Origin: Clostridia bacterium
Lineage (GTDB): Bacteria; Bacillota; Clostridia; Oscillospirales; CAG-382
DNA length: 6,187 nucleotides
Reading direction: 5' to 3'
Assembly (NCBI GenBank): GCA_017959195.1
Contig: JAGDBE010000145.1
Span: 1 to 6,187, forward strand
The notes under the pieces were generated by a model. It worked only from the letters and a program-made list of their open reading frames with translations. It was not told the origin of the DNA and searched no databases. Below, piece by piece: positions 5,437 through 6,187 of the stretch (positions are counted from its first letter, which is position 1; each line of letters begins with the position of its first letter). Position numbers and translations under genes: made by a program.

Positions 5437-6187
5437 TCAACTTACGATTTTGCCGTCAAACAGCGATTTTCCGCCGATAATAATATTGTCGTAAAGCGAC
5501 AGATATTTATACAGTTTCTTGTCTTCCGCGCTTTCGGAAGAAGCGTAATCCTCGCTGAGATATGGGTTGTTCATATCGCCTATGTAATAGTCCTCGTCTG
5601 TTGTGAGAACGTTTACCATTCTGAATCTGACTATATCACCGTCAAGAATATACACGCCCGTAACGCCGTCGACTATCCTCAGCGCCTCTTTCGGTATTGC
5701 AAAGCCGGTAATTCTGTTGTTTATTACCTGAATTTTCTGCTTGCGCTTATATGAAAATCCGTCGGGGGACGTATTGCATTTGAACACGAGCAGCGCGTTT
5801 TTTTCGGCAGTATTTGAAATAATGTCAGAAAGTTCCATCCTTATTTCGCTGTCCGGCAGAGTGTCGAACATCAGCGAATAATAATTACCCACGGTATATG
5901 CCGCGGCGGCGCTTTTGTCAATTTCGCAGACCGCGTACCACGAAAAACTGTAAACTATTTGGCCGAAATTCGAGTTAAGTATCTTGCTTTCGGGAAGCGA
6001 CGCGGTCAGTTCTTCAAAAGACGAAAGCGACAGGTCTTTTAACGCCTTTAAATTGAACACGTTCTCGTATCCGTCAACGTCGCCGTAATAGTTGCCGGAT
6101 TCGGCGGCATAAAGCCCGTACGACGCTGAATCTATCCTGTTTTCGATGCTTCTGCGTTCCGCTTTCAAGGACGCGATTTCATCGGAA
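5437..6187 (-). CDS. HlyD-family membrane-fusion/efflux adaptor-like protein, 3' part
   Basis: The reading frame is open to the window edge, so the 5' end is missing; 249 residues are visible, numbered here from the first full codon at 6186. There is a TTG at 6168, but the frame continues upstream as SDEIAS-LKAERRSIENRI, a coiled-coil-like stretch, so 6168 is not a credible start. Next come SGNYYGDVDGYE (30-41), resembling the second half of the lipoyl/barrel-sandwich unit, then a beta-rich region, and near the end IPKEALRIVDGVTGVYIL (164-181) and LYDNIIIGGKSLFDGKIV (231-248), which fit the C-terminal beta domain of HlyD-type adaptors of clostridia. The family bridges an inner-membrane transporter or the membrane to the cell exterior; the N-terminal membrane segment expected is outside the window. 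An acidic Ser/Glu loop (about 206-222) is inserted before the last strand. The stop codon overlaps the alternative yggS TTG, so it is in the same operon. No transporter partner is visible. Confidence is moderate because the diagnostic N-terminal part is absent. Confidence 0.7.
   Translation of the reverse strand, partial: SDEIASLKAERRSIENRIDSASYGLYAAESGNYYGDVDGYENVFNLKALKDLSLSSFEELTASLPESKILNSNFGQIVYSFSWYAVCEIDKSAAAAYTVGNYYSLMFDTLPDSEIRMELSDIISNTAEKNALLVFKCNTSPDGFSYKRKQKIQVINNRITGFAIPKEALRIVDGVTGVYILDGDIVRFRMVNVLTTDEDYYIGDMNNPYLSEDYASSESAEDKKLYKYLSLYDNIIIGGKSLFDGKIVS

Noticed and set aside
5893..5921. TTGACA-N17-TATACC on the minus strand inside the HlyD-like gene
   Set aside because: The spacer is GC-rich, the -10 matches only four of six, there is no AT-rich context, and the site is about 470 bases from yggS. 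Likely a coding coincidence.
6166..6168. TTG at 6168 as start codon of the HlyD-like gene
   Set aside because: The frame stays open to the window edge with coiled-coil-like residues upstream, and no ribosome site precedes the TTG; the gene is simply cut by the window.
1..6187. CRISPR arrays, insertion sequences, tRNA or rRNA genes
   Set aside because: No regularly spaced repeats, transposase frames, terminal inverted repeats or RNA-gene signatures were seen; nearly all the window is ordinary operon coding sequence.

Overview
The window is a single-direction block of housekeeping genes. Every gene I can support lies on the minus strand, so transcription runs from high to low coordinates. In that direction the order is: the 3' part of a HlyD-family membrane-fusion/adaptor protein (cut by the window edge), yggS/ylmE (PLP-binding protein), sepF (cell-division ring protein), yggT/ylmG (small membrane protein), ylmH (S4-domain RNA-binding protein), a 196-base intergenic region, ileS (isoleucyl-tRNA synthetase), and the first 19 codons of lspA (lipoprotein signal peptidase). 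This is the conserved Gram-positive division-cluster tail (ylmE-sepF-ylmG-ylmH-[divIVA]-ileS-lspA). SepF with YlmH points to Firmicutes. The moderate GC, the IleRS sequence style (HMGT, DNHGMPIE, AMHKS) and the HlyD-like gene ahead of yggS suggest Clostridia, perhaps an Oscillospirales/Ruminococcaceae-like gut lineage. The class is fairly secure; the family is a guess.

Layout. From 6187 to 3083 the genes are packed as one operon: hlyD-like/yggS overlap or nearly abut, sepF/yggT share one base (TAATG), and yggT/ylmH are 11 bases apart. The 3' end of yggS carries a very AT-rich patch that contains a near-consensus sigma-A promoter (TTGACA-N17-GATAAT) pointing at sepF, so sepF-yggT-ylmH can probably be transcribed independently. 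After ylmH the intergenic region 2887-3082 holds a terminator-like hairpin, a TTGACA promoter candidate, a 13-bp stem-loop starting about where that promoter would initiate, and the ileS ribosome binding site. ileS and lspA are separated by one base and are likely translationally coupled.

How the genes fit together. SepF anchors and organises FtsZ at the septum. YggT/YlmG is a small membrane protein of the same cluster. YggS keeps PLP homeostasis. YlmH is a ribosome-associated quality-control/tRNA-binding S4 protein. IleRS charges tRNA-Ile, and LspA processes lipoproteins. The block therefore mixes division, envelope and translation functions, as is usual for this locus.

I see no mobile element, CRISPR array, tRNA/rRNA gene or novel defence-type system. 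The points worth a second look are the promoter embedded in yggS, the hairpin at the predicted ileS transcription start with no T-box, the absence of divIVA from its usual slot, and the HlyD-like adaptor coupled to yggS.
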